Source: Marchantia polymorpha subsp. ruderalis
Lineage: Eukaryota > Streptophyta > Marchantiopsida > Marchantiales > Marchantiaceae
NCBI GenBank assembly: GCA_037833965.1
Contig: AP031356.1
Span: forward strand, 14,282,501-14,346,500
DNA: 64,000 nt
Reading direction: 5' to 3'
This document shows, one piece after another, positions 1-18,865 of this stretch; position 1 is the stretch's first letter, and each line of letters starts with the position of its first letter. Below the pieces are notes generated by a model. The model searched no databases. It worked only from the letters and a program-made list of their open reading frames with translations, and had not been told where the DNA came from. A program made the translations under genes and the position numbers.

Positions 1-1173
1 CCTTCTTTGAGTTCTTGGTGGTTTGATAGCCAATGCTTGTTGTGTGTCATATGATAGTTGCAACCAGAGTCAAGTATCCACTCAGGAACCTTGAGCTTTC
101 CTGATGCCATCAGAACTTTGACATCGTTGTAGCCATCATCAAAATTAGCTGAATCTTGATGACCTTGTGATGTACTAGCTTGATTCTCCTTGCTTTTCTT
201 GATCCATGAGTAGCAATCTTTCTTGAGACGACCCATCTTGTTACAGTAGAAGCACTTCTTGTCAACGTTAGAGTTGGTACTCCGATTGTTGATCTTTGCA
301 GATGGTTTGCCATGGTTCTTGGACTTGAAGTTGTTTCCATCTGAGTTCTTGCGCTGTTGTTTGACACGAGCCATGTGATTTTTGCCATCATCAGAGGTCT
401 TATTGTCTGCTCTGATTTCCAAATCTTTGGATTTGAGTGCAGAAGTCACTTCATCTAGAGTGATTGATGACCTCCCATACTTGATAGCCGATTTTACTTC
501 CCTGTATGCTTCTGGAAGAGAGCTGAGAATAGTAATTACCTTATTCTCGTCGCTGAGCTCTTCCTTGTCGCCAAAGTTTGCGAGTTCAAATATCATCTTC
601 AGGAACTCGTATAAGTTTGCTTCCAATGACCTCGCCTTGTCCATCTTGAACCCAAAGAGTCTCTCCTTCAAGTAGATCTTGTTGGAGAAAGAGCGAGATT
701 GAAACACCTCTTCAAGCTTCTTTCACACCTTCGCTGGTGTGTCTTCTTTGTCAATAAGACGAATGACTGAATCTGAAAGGTGAAAAAAAATTGTACCCAT
801 AGCCGTTTCAGACATTTCTTCTCTTTGGTCTTGGTAAATATCTTCAGGCCATAGCACAGGGTCGGAGATGACCCTCAACAATCTTTGTTGAGCAAGAAGA
901 GCTGAGATTTTTTGGCGCGAAATGCGAAAATCTCCATTCCCATCAAAATTCTCTATGTCGATTCTCATTGCCATGAAAGGATTCCAAGAACTGAGACTTG
1001 CTATGCTTCGTTGAGAAAAATTCCTGTTGGTGCTTTGCTGTGCAAGGTCGTCGCTCCTCTCTAGCTCGCCGGTACGCCCTGCGAGGCGACTCGTTGCTTC
1101 CAAGTCCGCCAGGTTGATTTGAGTGTAGGAGACAGATGCAACGAAGCTATGAATTCAAGATCAATGTTCCAAA

Positions 1174-1185
1174 GCTCTGATACCC
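1174..1185 (-). other. Primer-binding site (initiator Met tRNA)
   Basis: The minus strand reads GGTATCAGAGC directly inside the LTR, complementary to the 3' end of initiator methionine tRNA, the primer used by most plant Copia elements. Confidence 0.85.
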
Positions 1186-1186
1186 T

Positions 1187-1613
1187 TGTAGGGGATTCAA
1201 TCCCCATAACCTACAAAAAATCACAGTCCACACACCATAGAGACACAAGCATTTGTTGACGAGATTCAGCTTGAAAGCCTACTCCCCGCGAAATCCTCAA
1301 TGAAGGCAGTTCGAGTATATATATCCAAGATCAGTTTCTTCAGACTTGACCTTACTATCTACCATTACAAGGTTTCAGTCTACTAAGAACTACACACGAG
1401 AAATCACTACTGTCTCCCGAGCAAGACTAACACTTCCTCATAGGTGATTTTCTCCCGTAGGTGTCTCCTCGTTCTCACTATCGACTACTCTTGAAAACCT
1501 TATCACTGTAATGCACACCGCTTTAGTTTGCTGACTGGCTTTATATCATCCCGACTTCTAACGGTAACTTAAACGGTAAAGATCAGATTGAATCAAAACC
1601 GTCAACTCCTACA
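1187..1613 (-). repeat. Copia 5' LTR
   Basis: A 427-bp LTR bounded by the 5-bp terminal inverted repeat TGTAG...CTACA. A TATA-type promoter element (GATATAAAG on the minus strand, about 1539-1547) sits inside. The inner end abuts the primer-binding site. Confidence 0.8.
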
Positions 1614-2899
1614 CAGCCCATAGTATATTTACCCATCAGCGAGCTAATAATAAACAACAAATAATATAAAAGGAAAGTGACAAACAACTAAAGCTGATAC
1701 CTCACAGATAGTTAGATGTAACTATAGGTGAAGCCAAAATGAAAAGGCCAATATTGATAGAAAATATCATATATAGACTTCAAATTATAACCTTGTATTC
1801 TTAAATTTATTGAATGTATTTGTTTCAAAGTTCTTTATATGTTCATAAGAAATATTGAATGTGCTAGAATTTAATAAAAGTGCTAACTAGTTATCACTGT
1901 TAATTATTTTCACCCTACAAAAAGTATATGAATCGTTTAAGAAGTGATTTGTGATTGATCAGCACCACCAAAGGTTCGCCACAGTGCAAGTTTACGCGTT
2001 GAGTTAATGTTAAGCAGTCGTGATTAAGCTCATGTTGGTAATAAGAAAGATGGAGCTATCAAGGTATCAGATCTTGTGTGTTCTCACGGGAACAAACGGA
2101 TTGTCCATGAAGGTACTTGCCAGCGCAACACACTTGGACTTAGCACTTGCTGTGAATAGGGTGAGGGGTAATTAGCATAAACTGAGGTATAAGTTGCCGT
2201 TACCTTAATAAATTAAAAATTCACATCAAATTAAATTTCATATCAATCTTCTTGTAACCAACATCTTAAAGAATATTTAGATTGAATTATTTTATAATTT
2301 TTATAACCAGATTTAATGTTCTCACTCATTTGAAGTAACTTCTTGTGTAAAATGATATTTCTTTTATATTTAATTTCACGATGAAAAAATTTCAATAAAT
2401 TTTTTTATGATAAAATAAAAAATTTATTTAATAAAATATACACTTACGATAAAAATGTGAATTTTAACATGATTTGATTTCATTCAATAAGATGCAGTTG
2501 AAATTTTTGCATGTATCAGTAAAAACCATCAAGCTTAAATGATCGAGATTCAAGATATCTTACTTTGTATTATGAAAAATTCTATAATGATTAGCTACTA
2601 CTTTTTATCATTAAATAAAATTAAGAAGATATGAAAAATCTCAATAAATATTTTTTTTAAATAAAAATAAAAAGATATTAGTTTTGCATGAAGTTTACAA
2701 TTTTCTCCTTACAAATGTAGAATCATGATTTCATATTTGTTAAAATGATTCCAACATTTTATATTTTGAATTTTTCATAATCTCACAATCAATTGAAATA
2801 TACTCAGACTTTTTTCTCTTTAATTTAATATATGATAATTATTTTTCATGTTTTGAAAAGAATAAAGATGAGTATGATATGGCTCAAAATAAATTAGAG
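1614..2899. other. AT-rich spacer, no gene seen
   Basis: Strongly AT-rich sequence with many short A/T runs and no open frame resembling a protein. I see no RNA gene or ordered repeat here. It separates the left Copia copy from the older Copia-derived block. Confidence 0.5.
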
Positions 2900-5800
2900 T
2901 TAGAAATTTTTCTAATAAAATTAACTCAAAACTCAATTATAACTCTAGTTAACTTAACTTGGATGAGAATTAGGAAAAAACCTAAGGCTTTTTTTTCTAC
3001 CCTATATAAACGGTTAGGTGCGCTACAACTCTCACTAAACACTTTGTAGATTTTTAAACAAAGATCTCATAATTCTGGTTAACGTAGCTAGAGAATGTGA
3101 TTCAGGATAATACAAGATTTTAGAGATACTATATTAAAAGTTAATATGGTTCGCCTATAAATTACAACCATCAGAACAATAGTAAAATCCTAGTGTTTTG
3201 GTGAATAGTAGATTTTACTTATTATTTAAGTGGCAAACTTGCTTGTCAGCATAAGTAATCAACACCAACTATCAACCAATCTACCTACTAACCTCTAACA
3301 GTTGACTCAAACTTAATAATACGTCGACACACAAAAATAAAAAAAATCTAATAACTTCTACTTATCCATATAATTATTCTACAAGAAATCCTAGAAGTGA
3401 TTATGACAAAGACCCCTCTTTAAACTAAAGCAAACTGGAAATAAATTGTAGTCAAAACATGATAGAGTAAAAGCTATATAGAGGTAATAAAAATTGCAAT
3501 AAACTCTACTTGAGCTCCTCATGTGAAACATGTTTATAGCACAATGTGTAAAACTCTCCAAAGGAATAATTTTGGATTGAATTTATTGTTCATCTTGACT
3601 AGCTTAACATTTTTATCAAAAACTATATATCTAATAGATTGATGCATATGTTTCACTTTATTGTTCATCACTTAATTTGCAACAAGATGTAATCTACTTT
3701 GGCTTTCACAGTAAAGATTGACAACTTCATATTTCAATCTCATCTTGGTGATAAATCTATTTAACCAAATGATTTACTTTGTTATTTCTACTGCCGTTAT
3801 ATACTTAGCTTTTGTTGTAGATTGAATTACGCATTTCAGCAAGATAAATTTCCAACCAATGCATTCAATGCATCCATCATCAAGTGTAAATATATATCTA
3901 ATTGTAGATTTAATCTTGTTCATATCGAGATTGAACATAATCTAACAATGATTTGTCATTGTCTAAAAAATCAAACAATAAATTATTATCTTCAGTACCT
4001 TTCAAGTACTTAAGAATTTGTTTCACCGTTTCCGAATGCATATTTTTTGGATTTGACAAATACTCACCTTGCCCACTGCAAGAACAATTTCAAATCTTGT
4101 GTACATCATCAAATACATGAAATTGCTCACAGCTTTGTCATAAGGAATTGATGACATCTTTTTCTGAATGACATTAGTCAAATATTGATCTAGTGAAAGT
4201 TTGAAGTGTGATAACAAAAAAATTTATACTTCATCATGTTCAACATGTCAAACACACATTAAACATACTTGCCTTGATTCAATCATAGTATCTTTTTTCA
4301 TCAAATTCTTATGGATATAGTTCCTTAATTTCTTCTTGGATTTAATCATATACTTCATCTTAAATGCAAATTTTAGTTCTTCTTGCATAGATTATCCTTA
4401 GTTTAGTTTTTTGCCAAGATGAGCATGTGATCCATGTAGATGACTAGAATAATAAAATTAATCTGTATGAAGCATATTCAAATGGAGCAAATTTTTTAAA
4501 ATAATGAATTAAAGTAACTCGTTATTATTTGTGAGACTCAAGTAATTGCACCAAACAATATAAATCTACTAGAATCGTCTGCACCAAATAATAGAATTCA
4601 ACCAAAATTGTTTACTATGAGAGTATTCGATCAAATTTAAAAGAATTCTTACAAGGTTTAAATTATGAGCTAATTCATCTATTTTTTTAAGATCGTGATA
4701 TCAATACAGAGTATGATGATGACATTGCGTTGATCTTGGAAGAAATAGAATCTTTTACTTGTAAAGAAATTCAAACTTCTGTCAACGAACTGGAGCAAAA
4801 GATGTAGTTGTTGATTGACAACAAGACATAGAAGCTAGTGTAGCTTCCTTAAATTCAAGCTTTGATTGATGGCAAGTGAACGTAGAAAGACAATTGAACA
4901 AATGACATGAGAAATTGTGATATTAATTCGGAGTATGATGATGACATTGCGTTGATCTTGGAAGAAATAGAACCTTTTATTTGTAAAAAATTCAAACTTC
5001 TATCAATAAACTTGAATGAAATGTTGCTATGGAGCAAAAGATGGAGTTGTTGATTGATAACAAGACATAGAAGCTAGTGTAACTTCCTTAAAATCAAACT
5101 TTGATTTATGGCAAGTGAATGTAGAAAGACAATTGATCAAATGACGTGAGAAAGATATTCAAAGTCAATTTATCTTATTAATCTAGTACTCCATATGTAT
5201 CACATGCTCATCTTGGCAAAAAGACAATCCGACGACAACATATGCAAGAACAAATAAAATTTGCATTTAAGATGAAAGATTTGGCTAAATTCAAGAGTAT
5301 ATCAAGGAAGTATTTTTATATAAATTTGATGAAAAAGATACCATGTGTGAATCAATGCAAGTATTTTTCATGTGTGCTTAACATGTTTAACATGACAGAT
5401 TATATATTAGTGTGGATTACTTTGTGAGCACACTTCAAACTTTCCGTAGTTCAATATTCAACTAATATCATTAAGAAGATAAAGATGTCATCAACTTTTC
5501 ATAAACTTTGCATCAATTGGAAACTTTTAATATCTATCGATAACATAAGCAGAAAAAAAACTACTTGTTGAATAGGCTTATTACTTAGATATCATTTTAT
5601 CATAGATTTAGTGTGCGATCAAAATTGATTGTAAACTCAATTCAATTGATGTGATGGTCAATAAAAAAATATGGAGAATTTAGAAGACAATATTATACTA
5701 TGAAAAATTTGCATGAGGAGCATAAGTAGAACTTATTTACAACTTTTATTACCTTTATATATTTTCACTCTATAATGTTTTTGTTTTTGTTTAAAGAGTA

Positions 5801-6100
5801 ACCTATGTTAGATTTCTTTCTAAAAATTTTCACAAAATAATTAGTTAGTGGAAGATATGGAACTCACAACGTGGATTAAGGGGAGATTTTTTGTATAAAT
5901 TCAAATATCAAATTTAACTCTAATTAACTTTATCTTGCATAAATTTAAAACTAGATCTAATATTTTTTTCTACTATGTATAAACAAGAGATTGAGATTGA
6001 AAAAATTGTAGATTTGTTAGTAAAGATCTCATTGTTTGTGTGGAAGTAATCCAAGAATGTCAAACAACAATTTTTATTGTTAAGACAAAACAACCTTTTT
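2900..6100. mobile_element. Rearranged, decayed Copia-derived block
   Basis: Old, heavily broken Copia material. Two related direct repeats (about 2920-3130 and 5890-6090), each with a TATAAA-like box and a shared tail, look like diverged LTRs of a plus-strand element. A purine tract (AAGGGGAGA, about 5878-5886) lies just before the right one, as expected of a polypurine tract. Inside are reverse transcriptase/RNase H-like fragments in both orientations: minus strand about 3400-4470 and plus strand about 5150-5830. The two orientations are partly inverted copies of each other. Copia identity rests on several family motifs; outer limits and number of insertions are uncertain. Many breaks; old. 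Confidence 0.6.
4697..5153 (+). repeat. Two-copy direct repeat inside the Copia block
   Basis: Two neighbouring copies of about 220-235 bp start near 4697 and 4919 (offset 222). Both begin with the GAGTATGATGATGACATTG block and end in a similar GAGAAA stretch. The second copy is slightly longer. They derive from a Copia reverse-transcriptase region, so this is a local duplication of old element DNA. Confidence 0.75.
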
Positions 6101-6435
6101 TATTGTTACTACGGTGTGTATGCATGTTCTTTTGACATTCTATCCTGCATTTTCTATAACATTGTTTGAAAATTTATCTTTCTTCATGGAGTTATCAAAA
6201 AAAAAAACTTTTTTCATTTCCTTATGTTTGCTTATAGTCATGATAATTATTCATTGAAAAGAAGATAGCTCGTATCAAACATAAATTTTTTTATTGCATC
6301 AAAACATTATGCAATTTCCTTGGTTCTATAATTCAAATTGTTGATTCAAAATTCATTTAATTAAGAGAGACAAATTAAGAAACTATAAACAAGCACAAAA
6401 ATATTGAACTTTTTATAATTTCTAATTGCTGTCAT

Positions 6436-6439
6436 GATA

Positions 6440-6486
<47 letters not shown>
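6436..6486. repeat. (AT)n microsatellite followed by (AGTT)n
   Basis: An uninterrupted AT dinucleotide run of about 30 bp passes directly into four AGTT units. Simple sequence; no function inferred. Confidence 0.95.
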
Positions 6487-7084
6487 CCATATTCATCAAA
6501 GAATAGATCAATTTTATAATAGATAAAAAAAAGGGTATAAAAAAATAAATTTCACCACATTATCAGACTAAATTAAATTCGCAAGTGCATTAAGATCTGT
6601 ATGAGCTTTTTGTATGTAGCCACAACATGCATATTAATTTAGAGCCAATCAAACTCACCGGGAACTTAAAAAATCAATAACTTAGATGATATTGTTTTGA
6701 TATGGTCACATTCTCACAAGCTCAATTAAAAAAATCTATATCCTGCTAGTTAAGCTTCCAATCCAATCTGCTCCTCGATCACTAGGTTCAGTAGCAACTC
6801 TATCTAACCTAATAGGATCCAAGATCAACGTATGTTGTTGTGGCTAGAGGCAATCGTCGATACCAGCTTTCATGGCTCACTATGTACATCCTTTCACTAG
6901 AATAACTCTACGTGACAAGGAGTTTCGACTTTTCCTTTTCTCTAGACATATCCTTGTTAGATATCCCTCAGAAATATCAAGTTACCTATGGATCAATGCT
7001 TAATTAGCGTTCATATACAGATCTATACCAAATAAGATCGCTTCGCTGTTCATATATCAAGAGTCCGTATTCTAACCATGAGTT
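6487..7084. other. Spacer downstream of the dioxygenase gene
   Basis: About 600 bp of mixed composition 3' of the minus-strand dioxygenase stop codon. It probably contains the 3' UTR, but I see no clear polyadenylation signal or other feature. Confidence 0.4.
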
Positions 7085-8929
7085 CTAAGATTCCACTCTC
7101 TGTGAAGGTTGAGCCGTGTTATTTTCCAGTATATGTGAAGGTCCAGGAGCAATTCTTTCCTGGTCCATGAGGGAATCTGGTGACGTACAGTAATGCACGT
7201 CGATAAATATCTGCCCGGAGCCCTTACTTGGCACAACCCTATGCATGTTGCTCTTACAAATTCCCTCAGTCAGAATCTGTATGACGTGTCGTGTTAGTTT
7301 ATGTAATATAATAAATCCAATTTGGTATCTTACTTGCTTCGCAAATATGATACTTTGGAAGCGTCAAGTGTATAGCGATGACAATGAGAAGACTGTAAAG
7401 GCGTAGAAGGAAGAAAAGTAACGGGCAACCATGGTCTACATTCGGATACTATTGTGTGAAAAATACTTCATGTATCAACTCTATATCAATCGATTCACAA
7501 AGAAGAGGAGCTATTGACTTTGTAGCTGTTGATCCTGTAGTTGTTGCAGCATCACTAGCTACAACGTCAGTAGTTACTGTTGTTTGTCTCGTAAACCAGA
7601 CTTTGATCTGAAATATTTCTCACACAATAAAATTCGGGTGTAGCCCATGGTTTCCTTTACTTATCTTCCTTCTAGGGTGGTGAGTGAAGCAGCTCCTATT
7701 GTTAGCGCTATCATGTGTTTAGAGGTGGTGAGTGTTATCTATAGCATAGTTTAAACACACTAAAAAATAGCAACTAATATAGTCAACGATACTAAAGGAT
7801 AAGTGTACTTATTTAATACATCTCTTCACAAACATGACGCCAAATCACGTCATCCACTCGTTCTTAAATGAAAGAATATACACAGAAACATGAAAAACGC
7901 ACCTCAAGTTGATCTCCCACACTTATCAGAACAGCTCCTTTGCATGGCCTTATAGTCTTCCAACGACCTTCGTTCCAAATTTGGAGTCCTCCTTTGTCAT
8001 CTGGCAATGTAATAGTGACTACCCCGGAGTGCTTAGAACCATTCTGCACACCTTGTCCAGTATTCGCATCGGCATATTGCGTATGGTGATGTATAGTCAT
8101 CGAGAAAAATGGTTCAAAGCATGCACTGATGATTGCACTGTCTGAAAGTCCTAACGATATGCTAACAAGCTGCATAATCCTTCCAGCCAGATGTTCGTGC
8201 TCCACCAAGTACCGGGCCATGACCTTGCTGTGCAAAAGCCAAACACATCATCTTTTTATAAGATACGTGATAAAAGATGTAAACGAACCTAGACCCCAAA
8301 GTTGGAACAAGAACTAACTCGAACTTGTTATCGTGACATTTGAAGGCACGTAGACTTTTACTTTTCTTCCGCAACAACCTGAATACTGCTGGCTCAGTGG
8401 GCCAATCGATGTCGGAGAGCTCCGAGGGTTCGTTGTCTATGCGGAAACTTTCCTCGGTAGCATTCCCATCTTCATCGTATCTCGTATGGTGTGCCGAGAC
8501 AACGGACGCCAAACATTGCTCTCTCGCGTCCCTGGGCAACGAAAAAAATATTGAAGCCATTCGCTGCATGTCGTCGAGAAGAGAAGGTGGCATGCCATGA
8601 CCAGTCACGAAGAAAACTCCATCGTCTCTACACGCTTCTCTAACGAGGGAGAACATTCTCGACTTAAAAAGAGTGTCCAAATTGATGCAATGAAGTTCTA
8701 TGACGGCGACCTGCTCCAACTCGTGCAACATCCGCCTGATGACGGCGGCATAGTTGCACTCATCGCCGTCATCTCGAACGATGAACTTGGAGTTCGCCCT
8801 TCTCGACCCTGGCTTACTCTTGGAGCGACTCCTCAACACGCCGTCGTATCTGTTGTATGCCATAGAGTTAAGACTCAGCTTCGCGAGAACAGCTCGAGAC
8901 AATGATCCTTCGATCTCCAATGGGAACAT
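7085..8929 (-). CDS. 2-oxoglutarate/Fe(II) dioxygenase-like protein, altered active site
   Basis: Three exons: 8929-8319, 8227-7903 and 7276-7085, joined by introns of 91 and 626 bp with GT/AG ends and matching phases; 375 aa, normal for plant 2OG dioxygenases. The start is the first ATG of the open frame. The N-terminal DIOX_N part has the pattern REACRDDGVFFVTGHGMP. The C-terminal jelly-roll part has GGLQIW, then GDQLE, then the distal metal-binding region KSNMHRVV (His about 324). The proximal iron motif, normally HxD, reads His270-Ser-Gly and the loop is two residues short, so the Asp ligand is absent. The 2OG-binding Arg-x-Ser is also not recognisable after HRVV. Family members oxidise hormones and specialised metabolites in the cytosol. 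Given the missing ligands, this may be a pseudoenzyme, a changed activity or an early pseudogene. Substrate unknown. Confidence 0.85.
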
Positions 8930-15771
<6,842 letters not shown>

Positions 15772-17186
15772 GTTCTGGGAACGTGGACAATGAGATGAGA
15801 GGTTGATGAGGATCACAACTGCCGTGCCCAATTTTGTTCATTAAGGGCATGAAGTTTCTCGACTAGTCTCAGCAATCGAGGAACGTCATATCGGCAGGTT
15901 GGTGATGACTTGAGAGCGCAAGCAGCATTTATAGGCTCAATGTAATACCTTTTGGATTTCCTTGGTCGGTTTGTCAATGTATATTAGTAACGCTTTTCTT
16001 ACTGATCGAGGTCGGGGTAGGAGAAAGGAGGATTGTATATAATTTTTTGTAACTACAACGAGATTCTGATAAATAGATACTGTTCGTGTCAACACCATGT
16101 TCGATGACTACGAGGATCAGTCAGAAGACTGTAGTTTGAATTATGAAAATATTACATGAAATATATAAAATATTTTCGTCGAAGTGAAGGAGCAACTTGT
16201 CCGGATAGTACTTTTGTCCTTATGGCTAAGATGTATACGTGTCAGTTTGAACAGTTTAGCGGAAATTATGGAGATCTGAAATTGAATGTTAGAGAATCTA
16301 ATATCTTGATAAATAATTGTTACTCGTATCATTATGGAATGTTATCTCATAATGATAATGAATTTTGAATGTACAATAAGAATTTGAGTATAATAGGAGC
16401 ATGTGATATATATGTGGACTCTACATAGAATTGAATATAATTATGATAGTTAAGATTGTTGCACATGATATTTATCATGAATTGTTGTACTTTATTACAT
16501 AGATACTATCACACAGCAGAACTAGAAAAATGCAAGTTACAGATATAGTGATTATACAACAAACTGCGATACTGAAAATACTTGCACCCAACTTGGACCC
16601 TCGCATTGCCATCTTGTCAATGTTCCAATACGAATTTGTAGTGACCCGGGAAGTTAGTAGTAATTTACAACACGGCAGAGTTGAATACGTGGCAAAGATG
16701 ATTCCTTAATCAAAAAAATTGGATCGCGAAGCGCACCAGTTTCTCTACATGCTCAAAATGGACTCCTCTAATAGTTACCATCCCATATACCCGAACAGCC
16801 CCTCTATCCACGCATTAGCAGAAAACAATAAAAATTGCTCCTCTATTTATTAGTGATTACCCGCATTTGACACTCAGGTGCTAACAAAACTGTCTCGCAA
16901 CAGCGAAGATACATTGCAGATATTGCATCAATTATTACTGCTCATATTCTAATCGAATTACAAGACTCATATCAGAAAATGTGTGACGATGGACTGCAGA
17001 CAAAACATCTAGGGTAAATGTAATTTACTAGTAATATTCTCTAGTAGTTACAGAATGAATGATCGTGTAGTGACGGCCATACTCTGATAAATCATCGATT
17101 TTAGAGTCTAAAGAAAGGAAATCAGTAACTAACATGACTGTAAAGTTTACAAATTATAAAAGATTTGTTCCCACTAAGGAGCACAA
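15772..17186. other. Spacer between AIH and the tRNA pair
   Basis: The first few hundred bases are presumably the AIH 3' UTR. The rest is AT-rich, with short open frames around 16150-16370 on both strands that look random. No RNA gene or repeat recognised. Confidence 0.4.
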
Positions 17187-17259
17187 GCCGCCCTAGCTCA
17201 GTTGGTAGAGCGCAAGGCTCTTAACCTTGTGGTCGGGGGTTCGAGCCCCCCGGGCGGCG
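17187..17259 (+). tRNA. tRNA-Lys (CUU)
   Basis: A 73-nt cloverleaf: acceptor GCCGCCC paired with GGGCGGC, D-arm TAGCTCAGTTGGTAGAGC, anticodon loop CTCTTAA (anticodon CUU), T-arm GGGGG-TTCGAGC-CCCCC, discriminator G. Both internal Pol III boxes (A box in the D-arm, B box GGTTCGAGCCC) are intact and there is no intron. No T-run follows directly, so transcription probably runs on into the tRNA-Gly gene 7 nt downstream. Confidence 0.97.
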
Positions 17260-17266
17260 CTGAAAA

Positions 17267-17337
17267 GCATCGGTGGTCTAGGGGTAGAATAGTTCCCTGC
17301 CACGGAACAGACCCGGGTTCGATTCCCGGCCGATGCA
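17267..17337 (+). tRNA. tRNA-Gly (GCC)
   Basis: A 71-nt cloverleaf: acceptor GCATCGG paired with CCGATGC, D-arm TGGTCTAGGGGTAGAAT, anticodon loop CTGCCAC (anticodon GCC), T-arm CCGGG-TTCGATT-CCCGG, discriminator A. The B box is intact and there is no intron. A T5 tract begins three bases past the 3' end and can stop Pol III. Confidence 0.97.
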
Positions 17338-17374
17338 TCTTTTTGTCGCCGCTGGATCTTTTTGTCGCCGCTGG
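17337..17374 (+). terminator. Duplicated Pol III terminator segment
   Basis: A 19-bp unit starting ATCTTTTTGTCGCC occurs twice in tandem (17337-17355 and 17356-17374), each with a T5 run. The first overlaps the last base of tRNA-Gly. The second gives a backup terminator. Confidence 0.75.
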
Positions 17375-18865
17375 GTGAACGTTGTTAGAGAGGTTACAGC
17401 ACCCACCGGTCTCTTGTCATGTTTTCATATTAATGCGTTAGAGAGGCCTTTTGAATGATAAATTAGATAAAAAGGAATGAGTCACAAGGATAAAAACAAA
17501 GGGCATTATGGGTAGAAACTCCAATATTATGATTTGAATTATATTAAATGAAAAATTTATAAACTCTATTATAGTACAAACAATCTATATATAATAAGAA
17601 GCTATTAAACTATAGTTAAAGTGAAATAGGGTAAAGTGAAAGCTGTTGGGTCCCATAAGTGTTTTGAGTTTCCCCGGGGTGCCATCAAGTTATTGCCTCG
17701 ACTTTATACGGACACTAATTTCACAATATACAAAATTCCTGACCAGTGAGACGACCGAAACACACGCAAGGATGGGACGGTGGGACATCTGAAGCATGCG
17801 CAGAGAATGTGAGTTCTACAACTGATTAATTCTTCACGTTTCCAGTCCACAGTGTCCAAACAGTGCGCTTTCACGATTCTACGTGCGGTCGTGAGGAACC
17901 ATGTGACATTCCTGAAGTATCCGGTAACAGGAAGCTGGTGCTCAGTATCTGCCCACAGAGCAATTGTCATTGGTAGTAATATTTACGCGTCCTTGAGCGC
18001 CTCCAGGTGGTCAGGAATTCACCGAGGGCCTACTTTTATTTCGCGTGTGCAAAGCCCAAGTTATTAGGATTTTGTTTCCAACCTTCAAAGTAGAAGTCTA
18101 CATGGAACCGAATTCCAGCACAATAAAGCCCAACTTCGCATTGGAAAACAGTGTAAATACAGCCCCATCTGTACCGCACTTAGTAAACGTCCAAGGTTGA
18201 TGTGATCCGTGACTTGCCCTTTGCACGAGTTCAAGCCCTTAGCAACAGCCTGATCCATAAGATGATGATATCAAACTGCCCACGAGTTTAGGAACAACAG
18301 TTCGATGGTGCTGAAAACTCGGTAAAATTGGTCGATGAGATTGTACAAAATTCAACTCCAGAGAACAGAAATGGCGAGGCCAAGAAAGAAAACTTTCCAT
18401 TCTCATAACGCTATTCTATGTATTGAGAAACACGAGAGCGACGTTGCAAGCAAGTACTGACGACTTACAAGCTGGTAAGAGTGAATGTTAAAACAATCCA
18501 GCCTTGAAAATTGCAAGGCTGGACATATAATCTCATCTTTGATATAAATACAACGATCCAAGAAATCCTCATGGACCAAGAAAGAGATTGACAGGTCGTT
18601 TGCCGAAAACTTGCAACTCCCATGAATCAAGACAGGTTCTCCAGAAGATCAAGGATGGCCAATTCTTCAGCGATTGCTGAAAAACGTATCAGCTCCAACG
18701 GGGTAACTCACGTCGAGGTGTCTTTGACAGGCTAACTCTGAGGATTCTAAACTAAAAAGAGACCGTCTTCTACATCCACGTAAGTGTTTCTAGGGGAAAA
18801 AGGGTGGAAAATCTGCACAAGGTTTAGAGGGTTGATTTATGAGGCTTGGCAAAGAGCTCTCCGCC
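17375..18865. other. Spacer between tRNA pair and sulfotransferase gene
   Basis: About 1.5 kb with no recognised gene; the right-hand part is probably 3' UTR or flank of the minus-strand sulfotransferase gene. Short open frames at 17700-18070 and 18400-18630 show no family resemblance. Confidence 0.4.

Larger units (their letters stand above)
1..1613 (-). mobile_element. Ty1/Copia LTR retrotransposon, 5' part (broken)
   Basis: Fossil element read on the minus strand; its 3' part lies beyond the left edge. From its 5' end it has an LTR (1187-1613), a primer-binding site, a gag-like region (about 720-1105, with the FDGNGDF-like start usual in Copia gag), a zinc-knuckle remnant near 200-250 and a protease region with the DSG signature near 60-100. 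Gag is no longer one continuous frame, so the copy is broken, with at least a few breaks in the visible part. The domain order and initiator-Met primer site are standard for plant Copia elements. Still readable protein suggests moderate age. The second LTR is not visible, so age cannot be estimated from LTR divergence. Confidence 0.85.

Noticed and set aside
7085-8929. Calling the dioxygenase a halogenase
   Set aside because: H-S-G resembles the halogenase HxG, but the loop is shortened and the 2OG-binding Arg is missing, so the chemistry is not supported.
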